Positions 30,683 to 43,723 of a DNA stretch of 64,000 bases are shown here, piece by piece. The translations under genes and the position numbers were made by a program. Within the stretch, counting starts at the first letter, position 1. The number at the start of each line of letters is the position of its first letter. The notes below the pieces were generated by a model. That model was not told the origin of the DNA. It saw only the letters and a list, made by a program, of their open reading frames with translations, and made no database searches. The DNA lies in the NCBI GenBank assembly GCA_037576195.1, contig CM075102.1, positions 3,658,001 through 3,722,000 on the forward strand, given 5' to 3'. This DNA comes from Phytoseiulus persimilis. Lineage: Eukaryota > Arthropoda > Arachnida > Mesostigmata > Phytoseiidae.

Positions 30683-31311
30683 TTTCCTGGTGTGGGAATT
30701 CCACAATCAACTCGATGTTATTGTTGATCCTGTGGTTGAGTCGAATCGTGCTGATGAGTAATGTTAGGAACCTGGCCTCGATCCCCAACAGTGGTTGAGT
30801 GGATTCGGTTAGAGGAATATCTTGCGAATTTATTGGGATGAGCGGTTGTCTGGTGTTCGGAGGTGAGTGGGGTTCTACGGAGTGAAGACGCAGAAATGGT
30901 AAGGACAGAAGAATCTGTGTTCGTGCTCCATTAGGCAGCAGCTTCTGAAGGGGTGTTTCTGACAATGAATTCCTGTTGTCTCGGTTGGACAAGTTGGTAA
31001 AAAACAAAAATAGGAACATTGTGAATCATCAAAATGCATCCAACAAAACTGTCAAGAAGAAGTAACTAGCTCGGCGATCAGTTACATAGTCAAAGCCGGA
31101 GTATTCCAGAATGCTGCTCACTATCAACAGAAGGAATCGGAACTGAATGGGAAACCAACGACAGCATTTATTTTTGTAAACGGAGGAAGGTGTCTGTCCT
31201 CCTCGGTATTGTCACCTCTTGTTTCTCTCCGATGACGATCCCGTACGCGGTCAGTCCGAAACCTTCCTGCATCGTCCTCAAACTGAAGCTCCGTGGTCGA
31301 CTTGCTTTCTC
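30683..31311. other. Presumed Copia leader/LTR region, not resolved
   Basis: A 121-codon minus-strand ATG frame (31019-30654) overlaps the gag start out of frame and is Leu/Pro/Asn-rich with no recognised domain. The region should contain the primer-binding site and 5' LTR, but no matching 3' copy was found. Confidence 0.35.
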
Positions 31312-34300
31312 TTCGTCAGATCGGCCTCGGCATCACCTCAAAAGACTCCGGGAAAAAAGTCAGGGCGACCTCGAAATCACCTCCGTGGACTCATGGAAGG
31401 AATCGGTGAGATCGACCATCATCGCCGAAGGCTCTGAAAATATTGCTTTGATCGATCCCAGGATCACCGCCGAAGGCTCCGAAAAAAATTGGTCCGATTG
31501 ACCTCGGAACCACCGCCAAAGACTCAGGAAAAAATTGGTCAGATAGACCCCGAAATCACCTCAATGGGCTTCGGAAAAAAGCTGGCGAGATCAACCTAGG
31601 AATCGCCCCCAAAGGCCCCCGAATCATCTCCATAGACTCCGGGAAAAAATGGTCAGGTGGACCTCGGAATCACCGCCGGGGACTCCGCAGAAATTGGTCG
31701 GACTGACCTCGGAATCACCGCCAAAGACTCCGAAAGGAATCGTCAGAACGACCTCGGAATCAGCTCCATTGACTTCGAAGGAATTTGTCGGATCGACCCC
31801 GAAATGACCCCCCTGGAGTCCGATTGAAAAAACGGCGAGATCGACCTCGGCATCACTGCCAGAGACTCCGAAGGAAAGGGTCAGATCAACCTCGGAATCA
31901 CCGCCAAAGACTCCGTAGGAAAGGGTCAGATCGACCTCGGAATCACCGCCAAAGACTCCGGAACAAAATTGATCAGATTGACCCCGGAATAGTCGCCGAG
32001 GACTCTGGAAAGATGTTCAGATCGACGTTGCAATTACCTCACCATAGAATCTAGAAAATGATGAGATGGACCTCGGCATCACCGCCGAAGACTCGGAAAA
32101 AAGAATGGCGAGATCGACCTCGGCATCACCGCCAGAGCTGCGAAAAAAACGGTCAGATCGACCCCGGAATCATCTCCAAAGACCTTTGAATGATCTCCGT
32201 AGACTCCGGGAAAAAACGGTCTGCTCGACCTCGTAGCCATCTCCAAAGACCTCCGGAAAAAAAACAGTCTGGTCGACCTCGGGACCATCTCCAAAGACCT
32301 CCGAATCATCTCCATCACCTTCGAATCATCTCCACAGACTCCGGAAAACACCGGTCGAACAAACTCCTAATCATCTCCGAAGACCTCCGAATCATCTCCG
32401 GAGACCTCCGAATCATCTCCATAGACTCCGGAAAACGACGGGCAGGTCGACCCCCGAATAACCGCCAGAGGCTCCGAAAAAATTGGTCAGATCGACACCG
32501 AGAAAAAATTGATCCGATCGACCTCGGAATACCCGCCGAAGACTCCGGAAAAATTAGTCCGGTCAACCTTGAAATTACCCCCCGAGTCGAAAGTTGGTGA
32601 GATGAACCTCGGCGTCACCGCCAAAGAGTTTGGAAAAAATGGTCAGACCGACCTCGGAATCACCGCCAGAGACTCCGAAAAAAATGCTCATACCAGCATC
32701 GGAATAACCTTTATCGACCCCGGAAAAAACGGGTCAAATCAAACCCGGAACCACCACCAAAGACTCCGAAAAAAATGGTGAACCTCGGAATCCCCTCATT
32801 AGACTCCGAAGCACAAAAAATGACGAGATCAGCCTCGGAATTACCGCCAAAAACATCCGAGTCATCTCCATAGACTCTGGAAAAAAAACGGTCGGGTCGA
32901 CCGCGGAATCACCGCGAGGGACTCCAAAAAGATTGGTTAGACCGACCTCGGAATCACCGCCAGAGACTCCGAAAAAAATGCTCATACCAGCATCGGAATC
33001 ACCTTTATCAACCCCGGGGAAAAACGGGTCAGATCAAACCCGGAACCACCGCCAAAGACTCCGAAAAAAATGGTGAACCTCGGAATCCCCTCATTAGACT
33101 CCGGAGCACAAAAAATTACGAGATCAGCCTCGGAATTACCGCTAAGAACTTCCGAATCATCTCCATAGACTCCGGAAAAAACGGTCGGGTCGACCTCGGA
33201 GTCACCGCGAGGGACTCCGAAAAGATTGGTCAGACCGACCTCCGAATCACCAGAGACTCCGGGAAAAAACGGGTCAGATCAACCCCGGCACCATCGCCAA
33301 AGACTCCGAAAAAAATGGTGAACCTCGGAATCACCTCATTAGACTCCGGGAAAAATGGTCATCCGGGTTCGGAATCACCTCTATCGACTCCGGAAAAGAA
33401 ACTGGTCAGATCGACCTCGGGACCATCGCCAAAGAGTCCTAAAAAAATTGTGAGATCGACCTCGGAATCACCTCATTAGACTCCGAAGCAGAAAAAACGA
33501 CGAGATCAATCTCGGAATCACCGCCAAAGACTTCCGAATCATCTCCATAGACTCCGGAAAAAAAAACCGGTCAGGTCGAAAAAAATGCTCATACCAGCAT
33601 CGGAATCACCTTTATCGACTCCGGAAAGAAAACGGTCAGATCGACTTCGGAACCACCGCAAAAAAACTCCGACAGGAATGGTGAGATCAACCTCAGAATC
33701 ACCGCCGAAGATTCCGGGGAAAAACTGGTCAGATCGACCTCGGAACCACCGCCAAAGATTCCGAAAAAAATGGTAAGATCGACCTCGGGACTCCGGAGCA
33801 CAGAAAAAGACGAGATCGACCCCGGAGCCACCCCCAAAGACTCCGACAGAAATGGTGAGATCAACTTCGCAACCACGCTAAAGTCACCGAGAAAAATGGC
33901 CAGAACGACCTCGGAATCGCCTCCAGAGACTCCAAAGAAAATATGGCAGGATCGACCTCGGAATCGCCTCGCTGGACTCCTAAGAAGAAAAAATGGCGAG
34001 ATCGACTTCGGAACCACCGCAAAAAAACTCCGACAGGAATGGTGAGATCAACCTCAGAATCACCGCCGAAGATTCCGGGGAAAAACTGGTCAGATCGACC
34101 TCGGAACCACCGCCAAAGACTCCGAAAAAAATGGTAAGATCGACCTCGGGACTCCGGAGCACAAAAAAAGACGAGATCGACCCCGGAGCCACCCCCAAAG
34201 ACTCCGACAGAAATGGTGAGATCAACCTCGGAATCACCGCCAAAGACGCCGACAGGAATGGTGAGATCAACCTCAGAGCCACGCTAAAGACTCCGAAAAA

Positions 34301-37300
34301 AATTGTCAGAACGACCTCGGAATCACCTCCAGAGACTCCAAAGGAAATATGGCAAGATCGACCTCGGAATCACCTCGCTGGACTCCTAAGAAGAAAAAAT
34401 GGCGAAATCAACCTCGGAATCGCCGCCAAAGACATCCGGATCATCCCCATAGACTCAGGAAAAGACCGGGCAGGTCGACCTCGGAATCACCGCCAAAGAC
34501 TCCAGAAAACTTGGTCAGCCCGACCTCGGAATCATCGCCAGAGACTCCAAAAAAAATGATCATTTCGGCATGGGAGTCACCTTTATCGACTCCGGAAAAA
34601 ACTGGTCAGATCAACCTCGAAACCACCGCAAAAGACTCTGGCAGGAATGGTGAGATCAACCTCGGAATCACCGCCAAAGACTCCGGAAAAATTAGTCAGC
34701 CCGACCTCGAAACCACCGGCAAAGAGTCCGACAGAATGGTGAGATCAACCTCGGAACTACCGCCAAAGACTCCGAGAAAAATGGTCAGCAGGACCTCGGA
34801 ATCACCCCCAGAGACTCCAAAGAAAATATGGCAAGATCGACCCCGGAATCACCTCGTTAGGCTCCGAAGCACAGAAAATGACGAGATCAGCCTCGGAATC
34901 ACCGCCAAAAACTTCGGAATCATCTCCATAGACTCCGGAAAAAAACGGTCGGGTCGACCTCGGAATCACCGCGAGGGACTCCGGAAAACTTGGTCAACCC
35001 GACCTCGGAACCACCACCAAAGACTCCGACAGGAATGGTGAGATCAACCTCGGAATCACCGCCAAAGACTCCGAAAAAATTGGTCAGCCCAACCTCGGAG
35101 CCACCGCCAAAGACTCCGAGAAAAATGACCAGAAGAACCTCGGAATCACCTCCGGAGACTCCAAAGAAAATATGGCAAGATCGACCCCGGAATCACCTCG
35201 ATGGACTCCCAAGAAGAAAAAATGGCGAGATCAACCCTGGAATCACAGCCAAAGACAACCGGATCATCCCCATAGACTCAGGAAAAGAACGGTCAGGTCG
35301 ACCTCGGAATCACCGCCAAAGACTCCGGAAAACTTGGTCAGCCCGACCTCGGAACCACCGCCAAAGACTCCGACAGGAATGGTGAGATCAACCTCGGAAT
35401 CACCGCCAGAGACTCCGAAAAAATTGGTCAGCCCAACCTCGGAATCACCGCCAAAGACTCCGAGAAAAATGACCAGAAGGACCTCGGAATCACCTCCAGA
35501 GACTCCGAAGAAATGATGGCAAGATCGACCCCGGAATCACCTCGCTGGACTCCCAAGAAGAAAAAAATGGCGAGATCAACCCTGGAATCACAGCCGAAGA
35601 CATCCGGATCATCCCCATAGACTCAGGAAAAGAACGGTCAGGTCGACCTCGGAATCACCGCCAAAGACTCCGGAAAACTTGGTCAGCCCGACCTCGGAAC
35701 CACCGCCAAGGACTCCGACAGGAATGGTGAGATCAACATCGGAACCACCGCCAAAGACTCCGAGAAAAATGACCAGACGGACCTCGGAATCACCGCCAAA
35801 GACTCCAAAGGAAATATGGCAAGATCGACCCCGGAATCACCTCGCTGGACTTCCAAGAAGAAAAATGGCGAGATCAACCCTGGAATCACCGCCAGAGACA
35901 TCCGAATCATCTCCTTAGACTCCGGAGAAGAACGGTCACGTCGACCTCGGAATCACCGCCAAAGACTGCGGAAAACTTGGTCAGCCCGACCTCGGAACCA
36001 CTGCCAAAGACTCCGACAGGAATGGTGAGATCAACCTCGGAATCACCGCCAAAGACTCCGAGAAAAATGACCAGAAGGACCTCGGAATCACCTCCGGAGG
36101 CTCCAAAGAAAATATGGCAAGATCGAACCCGGAATCACCTCGCTGGACTCCCAAGAAGAAAAAAATGGCGAGATCAACCCTGGAATCACAGCCAAAGACA
36201 TCCGGATCATCCCCATAGACTCAGGAAAAGAACGGTCAGGTCGACCTCGAAATCACCGCCAAAGACTCCGGAAAACTTGGTCAGCCCGACCTCGGAACCA
36301 CCGCCAGAGACTCCAAAAAAATGATCATTTCGGCATGGGAGTCACCTCTATCAACTCCGGAAAAAAACTTGTCGGATCAACCTCGGAACCACCGCAAAAG
36401 ACTCTGGCAGGGAAGGTGAGATCAACCTCGGAATCAACGCCAAAAACTCCTAGAAAAATGGTCAGAACGACCTCGGAATCACCGCCAAAGACTCCGACAG
36501 GAATGGTGAGATCAACCTCGGAATCACCGCCAAAGACTCCGAGAAAGATGACCAGAAGGACCTCGGAATCACCTCCGGAGGCTCCAAAGAAAATATGGCA
36601 AGATCGACCCCGGAATCACCTCGCTGGACTCCCAAGAAGAAAAAAATGGCGAGATCAACCCTGGAATCACAGCCAAAGACATCCGGATCATCCCCATAGA
36701 CTCAGGAAAAGAACGGTCAGGTCGACCTCGAAATCACCGCCAAAGACTCCGGAAAACTTGGTCAGCCCGACCTCGGAACCACCGCCAGAGACTCCAAAAA
36801 AAAAGATCATTTCGGCATGGGAGTCACCTCTATCGACTCCGGAAAAAACTTGTCAGATCAACCTCGGAACCACCGCAAAAGACTCTGGCAGGGAAGGTGA
36901 GATCAACCCCGGAATCAACGCCAAAAACGCCTAGAAAAATGGTCAGAACGACCTCGGAATCACCGCCAAAGACACCGGAAAAATTGGTCAGCCCGACCTC
37001 GGAACCACCGCCAAAGACTCCGACAGAATGGTGAGATCAACCTCGGAATCACCGCCAAAGACTCCTAGAAAAATGGTCAGAACGACCTCGGAATCACCGC
37101 CAAAGACTCCGGAAAAATTGGCCAGCCCGACCTCGGAATCACCCCCAGAGACTCCAAAGAAAATATGGCAAGATCGACCCCGGAATCACCTCGTTAGGCT
37201 CCGACGAACAAAATATGGCGAAATCGACCTCATTATCACCGCAAATGGCTCCAAAAAAAAGTTGACCAGATCGACCCCGGAATCAACGCCGAACACTCCG

Positions 37301-38010
37301 AAAAAAATTGGTCAGAGCGAACTCGAAATCACCTCCATCGATTCCGAAGAAAAAAATGGCGAGATCCACCTCGGCATCACCGCAAAAGACTTCGAAAACA
37401 ATGGTCAGGTCGACCTCGGAATCATCTTCGAAACCTTCTAATCCTTTCTCCATAGGCTCCGGAAAAATACAGTCAGGTCGACCTCGGACTCACTGCCGGA
37501 GACTCCGGAAAAATTGGTCGGACCGACCTCGGAATCACCGCCAGAGACTCCGGAAAAAATGGTCATCCGGCATCGGAATTACCTTTATCGACCCCGGAAA
37601 AAAACGGGTCAGATCAAACCCGGAACCACCGCCAAAGGCTCCGAAAAAAATGGTGAACCTCTGAATCCCCGCATTAGACTCCGAAGCACGAAAAATGACG
37701 AGATCAGCCTCGGAATTACCGCCAAAAACTTCCGAATCATCTCCATAGACTCCGGAAAAAAAAACGGTCGGGTCGACCTCGGAATCACCGCGAAAGACTC
37801 CGAAAAGATTGGTTAGACCGACCTCGGAATCACCGCCAGAGACTCCGAAAAAAATGCTCATACCAGCATCGGAATAACCTTCATCGACTCTGGGAAAAAA
37901 ATTGGTCAGCCCGAGCTCGGAACCACCGCCAAATACTCCGACAGGAATGGTGAGATCAACCTCGGAATCACCGCCAAAGACTCCGACAGGGATGGACAGG
38001 ATCGAACGGA
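31312..38010 (+). repeat. Large 45-bp tandem satellite array, about 6.7 kb (roughly 150 units)
   Basis: The consensus unit is GATCGACCTCGGAATCACCG + CCAAAGACTCCGAAAAAAAT + GGTCA. Units differ by substitutions and short indels. Because 45 is a multiple of 3, long open frames of up to 230 codons run through the array on both strands with a 15-residue period (for example TSESPPKTPKKMVRS); these are repeat artefacts. Higher-order structure is clear: 36115-36345 and 36596-36826 are nearly identical at 481 bp spacing, 33640-33800 recurs at 361 bp, and ATGGCAAGATCGACCCC blocks recur at about 300-345 bp. Edge units (31.3-32.2 kb) are the most diverged, as expected for homogenisation in the array centre. 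Confidence 0.97.
36115..36826 (+). repeat. Higher-order repeat pair inside the satellite (481-bp period)
   Basis: The block beginning ATGGCAAGATCGA at 36114 is repeated at 36595 over about 230 bp with only a few differences, including the distinctive CATTTCGGCATGGGAGTCAC. Confidence 0.9.
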
Positions 38011-38239
38011 ATCGCGTTTGAATCGTGAAAAAAACTGAATCCACCAACTTTCCGTGACCTCATATCCCGAGCGAGGTGGTTTTCAAAGTTCACGGAGAAA
38101 TCTTCTGAGATTCCCACGGAGCAGCTCTATGAACGAGATCAGCATCAGTCAGATAGACTGAATTAACATCAGTCAGCCCGAAGCCCTGCGCATTGCTCTC
38201 AGCTGATTCTGGTAGACCGCAGAACTAGTGGGACAGCGG

Positions 38240-38945
38240 TTGAGAATGGGAGAAGGTTCTGTGTTTGATCCTAGTACTCATCCGTTGTGTTTCCCGGAAG
38301 ATCCGCCGGAGTCTGTTTGAGGGCTTCGTAGTTTCGCTGACTCTGAGCTTTCGAATGATATCTCCGAGTCCAGAGCTCATTAACATCGGCCAGTCGACCA
38401 GAAAGTTTTGCTCTGGTCACCCTAAGCGATTCCTCGAAAACCCGTTCGAACACCAAGCGTCGCAATTAGGAATAAAATAGGTATGTTCTATTAGACAAAA
38501 ACTTACCGGAGCCACTCGTTCTTGGATGGTGTCCATGACTGCTATCAATCGGAGATCGCGGAGTTTGAAATGCAAGGTCGAGCTGCCGAAGCTGAAGTGG
38601 GTGCCCGGCGGAATCGCGAGGCTCTCATGCGACAGAACCACGAACGGGAGAGAGAAGCGGGAGAGGATTGGAAAGTCTCTCCACACTTGATGCGGCGAGA
38701 GCCCTGACCACGATCTGATTTTGACGGACCAGAGCCGCGGCCGGGAACTACCGCAGAATTCAGAGAAGAAAGACGCAGCACCGCATAGAACTCTTCTCTA
38801 AAGTTCTGATTCGAGGCGGGTCTCACGAGAGAGGATCCGAGAGAACGATCCGACTTGCAGAGCTTGCAGACTTCGTCAGCTACGTCGGAGAATTGTGCAG
38901 GAATGTTGAGATGAGAGTCCCGGTTCAGCGAAAACGAACACGAGT
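38240..38945 (-). repeat. Tandem segmental duplication, copy 1
   Basis: It aligns with 39070-39775 at a constant offset of about 830 bp, sharing GTTTGATCCTA, CTTACCGGAGCCACT, GCTGAAGTG, GAGGCGG and GATCCGAGAGA blocks. On the minus strand it keeps the GTAAGT donor at 38506-38505, but the exon upstream (GTHFSFGSS, RDLRLIAVM) has lost the glycine-rich loop. Confidence 0.75.
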
Positions 38946-39069
38946 TGCCAATAGATTGGCTTATCGAACCGGGACTCTCGTCATTCTCTGAGCCTGCTCA
39001 TTATTCTCAGCTTCTCTTGGTCCTGAGAGCATGTCCGATAGGTTTCATAATCAGCCCGGCAGAATGCGG

Positions 39070-39775
39070 ATAAGTTTGGGGGAAGTTCCTGAGTTTGATC
39101 CTAATACTTATCTATTTTTGAAATAGAGGAGATGAGCCGGAATTTGCTAGAGGAGCTCGCCATTCTCGTGACTTTGAACTTTGAATGGTTTTTCTGGAAT
39201 CAGAGCTCGTTCGCATCATTCAGTTTTTTTTTCTTCCATCACCTCGAGAGCCGCCCCTCGGGGGGAAAGAACATCGAAAAACTCGAAGCACAATTGAGGA
39301 TGGGATAAGTAGCATCTGCTGTACGAGAACTTACCGGAGCCACTGCTTGGTCCGATGATGGTCACGACTGCATTATTTCGAAGACAGCGAAACTTGCGGA
39401 ACTGACTTCGAACTGCTGAGGCTGAAGTGAGAGCCCACCGGGATTGGATGGAATTGATTAAAACTCCGTCCACTTTCATGTGAATGCGGTCGAGGGTCGA
39501 AGAGTCTCCCTCCCAACACTGGATGCCGGGAGCACCCCAACCAGAACTGCGATGAGGCTGAATCTCGTTCTAACGAAACTCAGCTATCGCTGAATACAGA
39601 GTAGGGTGAAGAACCTCCGCAATTACCTCTTCACCGAGCTCCTGATTTGAGGCGGATCTCTCGAGGGAGGGGGCAGGATCCGAGAGAGCGATCCGACCTA
39701 CAGAAACGAGTTCCCCCCGGAGCTGGCGGAGAATCGCACGGGGATGCTGAGATCGAGTGTCCCGCTCGGCCATTT
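39070..39775 (-). repeat. Tandem segmental duplication, copy 2
   Basis: Counterpart of 38240-38945 at the same offset. It retains a Walker-A-like exon end followed by GTAAGT (minus strand). Confidence 0.75.
39335..39479 (-). CDS. Possible ABC-transporter exon ending in a Walker A loop
   Basis: The minus-strand frame ends NAVVTIIGPSSGSG directly before a consensus donor (GTAAGTTCTC at 39334). GPSSGSG(K) resembles the nucleotide-binding P-loop GPSGSGKS of ABC-transporter ATPase domains, preceded by a hydrophobic beta strand as usual. The codon split G|K across the intron would restore the lysine. No exon carrying the rest of the ATPase domain was found downstream, and the sister copy has lost the loop, so this may be a relic. 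The upstream frame (to ATG 39479) is Ser/Arg-rich and unlike ABC proteins. This rests on a short motif only. Confidence 0.3.
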
Positions 39776-40329
39776 TGGACGTCACTTTCGAATGAATCAG
39801 CATCGACATCAGCGGAAAATATTGCCGACAGCCACCACCGCTACCTAAATGATTGGTTTTCGAACTTCCTGGAGGCCCAAAATCAATCCGTGTTTGGCTA
39901 CACCTTTTGCGGAGCGCTCCATGATCGACGAAGAGTGATGTGTCCCAGGATTCCTTCTCCGGTTTGATTTTCGAGCGGCGACGTCTTCTGCCTGTCCAAC
40001 GAGCGAGAAATTGAACCGCGGACCAGCGGATGATTCAGGCTCCCGGTATCAGAGACGTGTGGAAAGAATCACAGCAGCCTTGAGGGAAAGAATTTCCGTG
40101 CACTTCCTTCGAGCCAAAGAGTAAGCGATGATCCGGAACGAAGGAATATTTCGACGGGAAGACTGGTTCCTCATTTCCCGTCGGAGTTCCGGTTCATTAG
40201 CTGATAGTCCTGAACTGTCCCCTATGTGACTAGTCCCATACTGAAGATACGCATTGCAGACAAGAAGGCTTCCGCTGGAAAGCAAACTGAAGCTGTCAGA
40301 CGACATACTAGAGATGGAGGCAGATTGGA
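39776..40329. other. Intergenic, nothing recognised
   Basis: Short frames only; no element end or gene. Confidence 0.4.
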
Positions 40330-42060
40330 TCATCACTAATTCACTGAAGCTCTAAGAGCGGGTATCCAAAAAGCTGCCAGAGAAGTTGATGTGGGGAAAT
40401 GAGCAATGTACAATTCGCCAGCCACTAGAGGAGCCAGAGCAGGCGAGGAGAAAAAAGAAGCCAGCCGCGTAGTGAGGCAAGGAAGGAACTGAAGCGAGAC
40501 GAAATGGCTGGGTAAATAGCCAGCTCCCGAACCAAACTTCAAACAGGGACTCCTGAGTGGAGCATCCACTAAGGAGGGGGAGAAAGGCTACGGAGCCTTG
40601 AGTAGAAAAGTCTTGAATGGCACAAGGAGCAGAATGGCGATGGGATGTCGGAGATACATTGAGAACAATGACCGTGAGAACTTTGAGCCAGAACGGGTGA
40701 AAACCCGAGACGGTATGGAAGTCGCAGAGGACGAATGGAACGGCACTTGGCTAGGTCGGATTTGAAGTCTTGATAGCGTAACCAGCATACCATGAGAGCG
40801 GCCCGTCAATGGTTGGTGGACGCATGACGACGACGGAAACAAAGATCGAACATGTTCTCTCACAGGTGTCCGGTGGGGAGGTGACAGGCGAAAATCAGAT
40901 CCCAGCAACTGGACCAGGAAGGCATTAGTTACCTAACGAGCGTACTCAATGTCATTCTGAACGGAAAATAATCAATCCAATTAGACTGGAGAGACGATAG
41001 AATATTCATGATCGAAACTCCGGGAAGGGGTTCTGGGAACCTACCGCCCATATCGACATTGCTCGATCGGATATTCATCAAAATCATAGCGACTAGAATG
41101 ACCGGGCGGATTGAGCCGGAAAGACCTTTTGGTGAAGTGCAAAACGGTTTCAGATGAAGAAGACGGGGAAGGATACCGAGAGATGAAATATGGTCGACAT
41201 TGATAGATCTTGGCCTGGACGAAGTATGGATACAACTCCTTAGAGCCGCATGCACAGACAATGGTGTCATAGTCAAGCATGGACAGCGCTCCTCGTCAGG
41301 ACTCCGGACACGAATCGGACAGAGGCAGGGCCTGTTGTCGGCCGACCTGTTCGCGCTACATAAAGCAGAACTGGAGAAGCAACTACACTGTAGCACTGTG
41401 GTTTGGAGCTGACAATTGGAGCAGACGGCGAAACCAAGAGCTCAAAGCTACCGAAACTGCTGTTTGTAGATGATATTGTCTTGATAGATGCACACCTTCG
41501 AGGAGATGACCATCCAACTTGCGGTCATCACAGACATCAGAGTCTATCGGAGAGCATCATCATATGACAGCAGAAATAAGACTGGGAAGCACACAAAGCG
41601 TTGCAAGGACTACATCTCGAGGCCATGTGGACTTCTGACCGATTCGGAAGGTTTTCATCAACCAATGCTGGGAGTCTTGATGAGCAAAACATGAGCTAAA
41701 TACAAATCACTGGCCGGGACGAAGAACTTGGGACGGTCTTGAATTCTCCTCGAATACGGAGAGCTAGGAAGAGCTGGATCCGGAAATCCGGACTCTTCAA
41801 CCCAGCCGTTCAAGGAGAAGAGTTGGATCATACATGGATGGAGCCCATGAGTTCCAAACCAAGTCTAACCCTGTATCGAGAGTGGGACGGGCGGGGAAGC
41901 CCACCAAGGGCAATGGCCCAGGCAGGGATGCTCCCGAGCACAATGCACCGTCAAGAACACCGGCAGAGCGCGCCCCGATGCGTGAGACGCGGACCTGGAG
42001 CCAACCCCCACACGATGATGACATGCGTCACGAAATCACTGCGGGACGGATGAGCTCGCC
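40330..42060 (+). pseudogene. Non-LTR retrotransposon (LINE) relic, reverse transcriptase region
   Basis: In 41200-41412 the frame gives IDLGLDEVWIQLLRAACTDN and RIGQRQGLLSADLFALHKAE, matching RT motifs with the RQG-PLS-LF core. In a different frame at 41457-41474 lies LLFVDDIVLID, the RT catalytic FVDD box. Further on (about 41830-41890) LDHTWMEPMSSKPSLTLYREW resembles the post-RT region of arthropod LINEs (W...K.SL.LY). The upstream part from 40330 is Arg/Glu-rich with many stops and is assigned to the element only by position. Frameshifts throughout make it inactive. The class cannot be fixed, but CR1/L2/Jockey-type is plausible. Confidence 0.75.
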
Positions 42061-43723
42061 AGGAGATAGGGTATGACTGGTGAGTGTGGTTAGGAGACAT
42101 GGAGGGACGCGAGGATAGGCCCGGATAAATGGGGAAAAGAAACCCGAGAACTCCGCTGAGTTTACTCGCCCAAGGAGCTGAGTCCGATGTGATATGCATA
42201 TAGAAGAAATGAGAATATCCTCACACATGAGGATCAAGAGATAGTCATAAACATGAAGATGGCCCATGTTCCGCTCTTTTCATTCGAGTGGATCGGTTGA
42301 GGATTGCGTTTCTTAGAACAGCTCAAACATCACCCTTGTCTTCCTGGATAGTTCCAATCGAGGGTTTCCAATGGGGCCCTCTGAACGATGAGCCAGGAAA
42401 CGTCGAGAGTCAACCGATCGATTTTGCATCGCTCCAATTCAATGCGGGGAAGGAGCGTGGTTCCTTACATAAAAAGGCAAGCGATCGTATCAGCCTGAAA
42501 ATCGCTAATTTGATTGAAAACTCGTGCTCGATTGATTTCCGCCGCATATTCTCAGCGATGCCGAACAACGTCATTACGGCAGACGAATCAGACTCATCGG
42601 CTTCATCGTCACTCAGTTCATTCCATCGGTTATGAATGGGTTGCAGCTATGGAAACCTGAATTTCCACAAAACTGTTCATCTGCGAGTGATTTCCTGCAC
42701 AGTGGAGATCTGAACCTCACGAAACGATGTCCTGGATTCCGGGGATCTAGGATCCCTCGAACCTCACATACGTGATTGGATCTCGCAAGTTTGTGGATAT
42801 ATGATACTCTTGAGAGAAGAGAATGCTTTCTGGATTCTTGAACTCGAGGTCCCGAGCTTCAAATGCGTTATTGACCTGGGAACACCCCGCTCGTTTGTAA
42901 TTTCCAACCGATAGCGATCCTCATCCCCGAAGAGATGTGAAAAGTATGTCTCCGGATCCCTTGGCTCACCGCCGCAACCCCGATCGAGATTGGGAGCTTA
43001 CAACCGAAGCGTTAAACGCAGTATCCATCGATTGATGCTTCGAGGCGTGGGCGATGAGATGCACATCACGTTGAGATGTACATGACGAGACCCTAATGTG
43101 ACTGCGTTGCCGTCTGCAGATTCCAACGATCGAACCAGTGGCGATTCCTTCTTTCATCATAACCGGGAGCTGTACGTTTCTCATCAGTCACATCGGAATC
43201 GGATATTTCACCTCAAAATCCTGGAACCGACCAAGTGGGAGATTAATCATGGTTCGTGGAATTCGATTTCGGATAAGATGGGTTTCATTCCTCCCTTCTC
43301 TGCGAGCCGAAAGCGAGATGATCAGGACTCTACGATTTCTTGGGAGCCGAACTCTCCCGGCCGATATCGAGTCGATTGTGTCTACCTTATTAGCTCTGTG
43401 CGGGGCGAATTCAGCTACACCCCGCTTGCGAGGTTTGATCATGTTATTCTGGATCTGTTTCGCGGTTTTGAGTAGAAGAGGCCTGCATCACGCTGCCCCC
43501 GAGCATGCAGGGTTGGAGGGCACCATATTCCCATGCGTCCGACTGCTCAGAACCCTCCCTCAATCCTCTGGCAGAGTGAGAGAGAGACTCCTATGGGTAG
43601 AAAAGCATTCACAATACACTCGCAGTACAACGCAATCTCTAGAGCTCGACTGATCGCTCCGGTTTCGTGGATATCTTCGAAAGTTTCCTGCTGTTCAACT
43701 CGGACGTCTCAACTTCCAGAATC
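42061..43723. other. Upstream region of the F-box gene
   Basis: A 115-codon frame (42288-42635, non-ATG start) ends with an acidic Ser-rich tail (TADESDSSASSSLSSFHRL) that looks protein-like but cannot be tied to a gene. A 171-codon frame at 43138-43653 also lacks an ATG at its start. The F-box promoter should lie in the last few hundred bases, but I see no convincing TATA box. Confidence 0.35.

Noticed and set aside
31780-37820. Long open frames (up to 230 codons) with TSESPPKTP-type repeats
   Set aside because: They follow from the 45-bp period being a multiple of three. Both strands are open, units carry indels and stops, and there is no start context or other coding sign, so this is satellite DNA and not a repeat protein.
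31312-38010. Possible CRISPR array
   Set aside because: The repeats are directly adjacent and diverged, with no unique spacers and no cas genes, and the window is eukaryotic.
43138-43653. 171-codon plus-strand frame upstream of the F-box gene
   Set aside because: It begins at GTG, has no recognised domain, overlaps other frames of equal quality and shows no splice or poly(A) signals.
43667-43723. Upstream in-frame extension of the F-box protein
   Set aside because: The extension would start at GTG; the ATG at 43724 has a better context and leaves the F-box complete.
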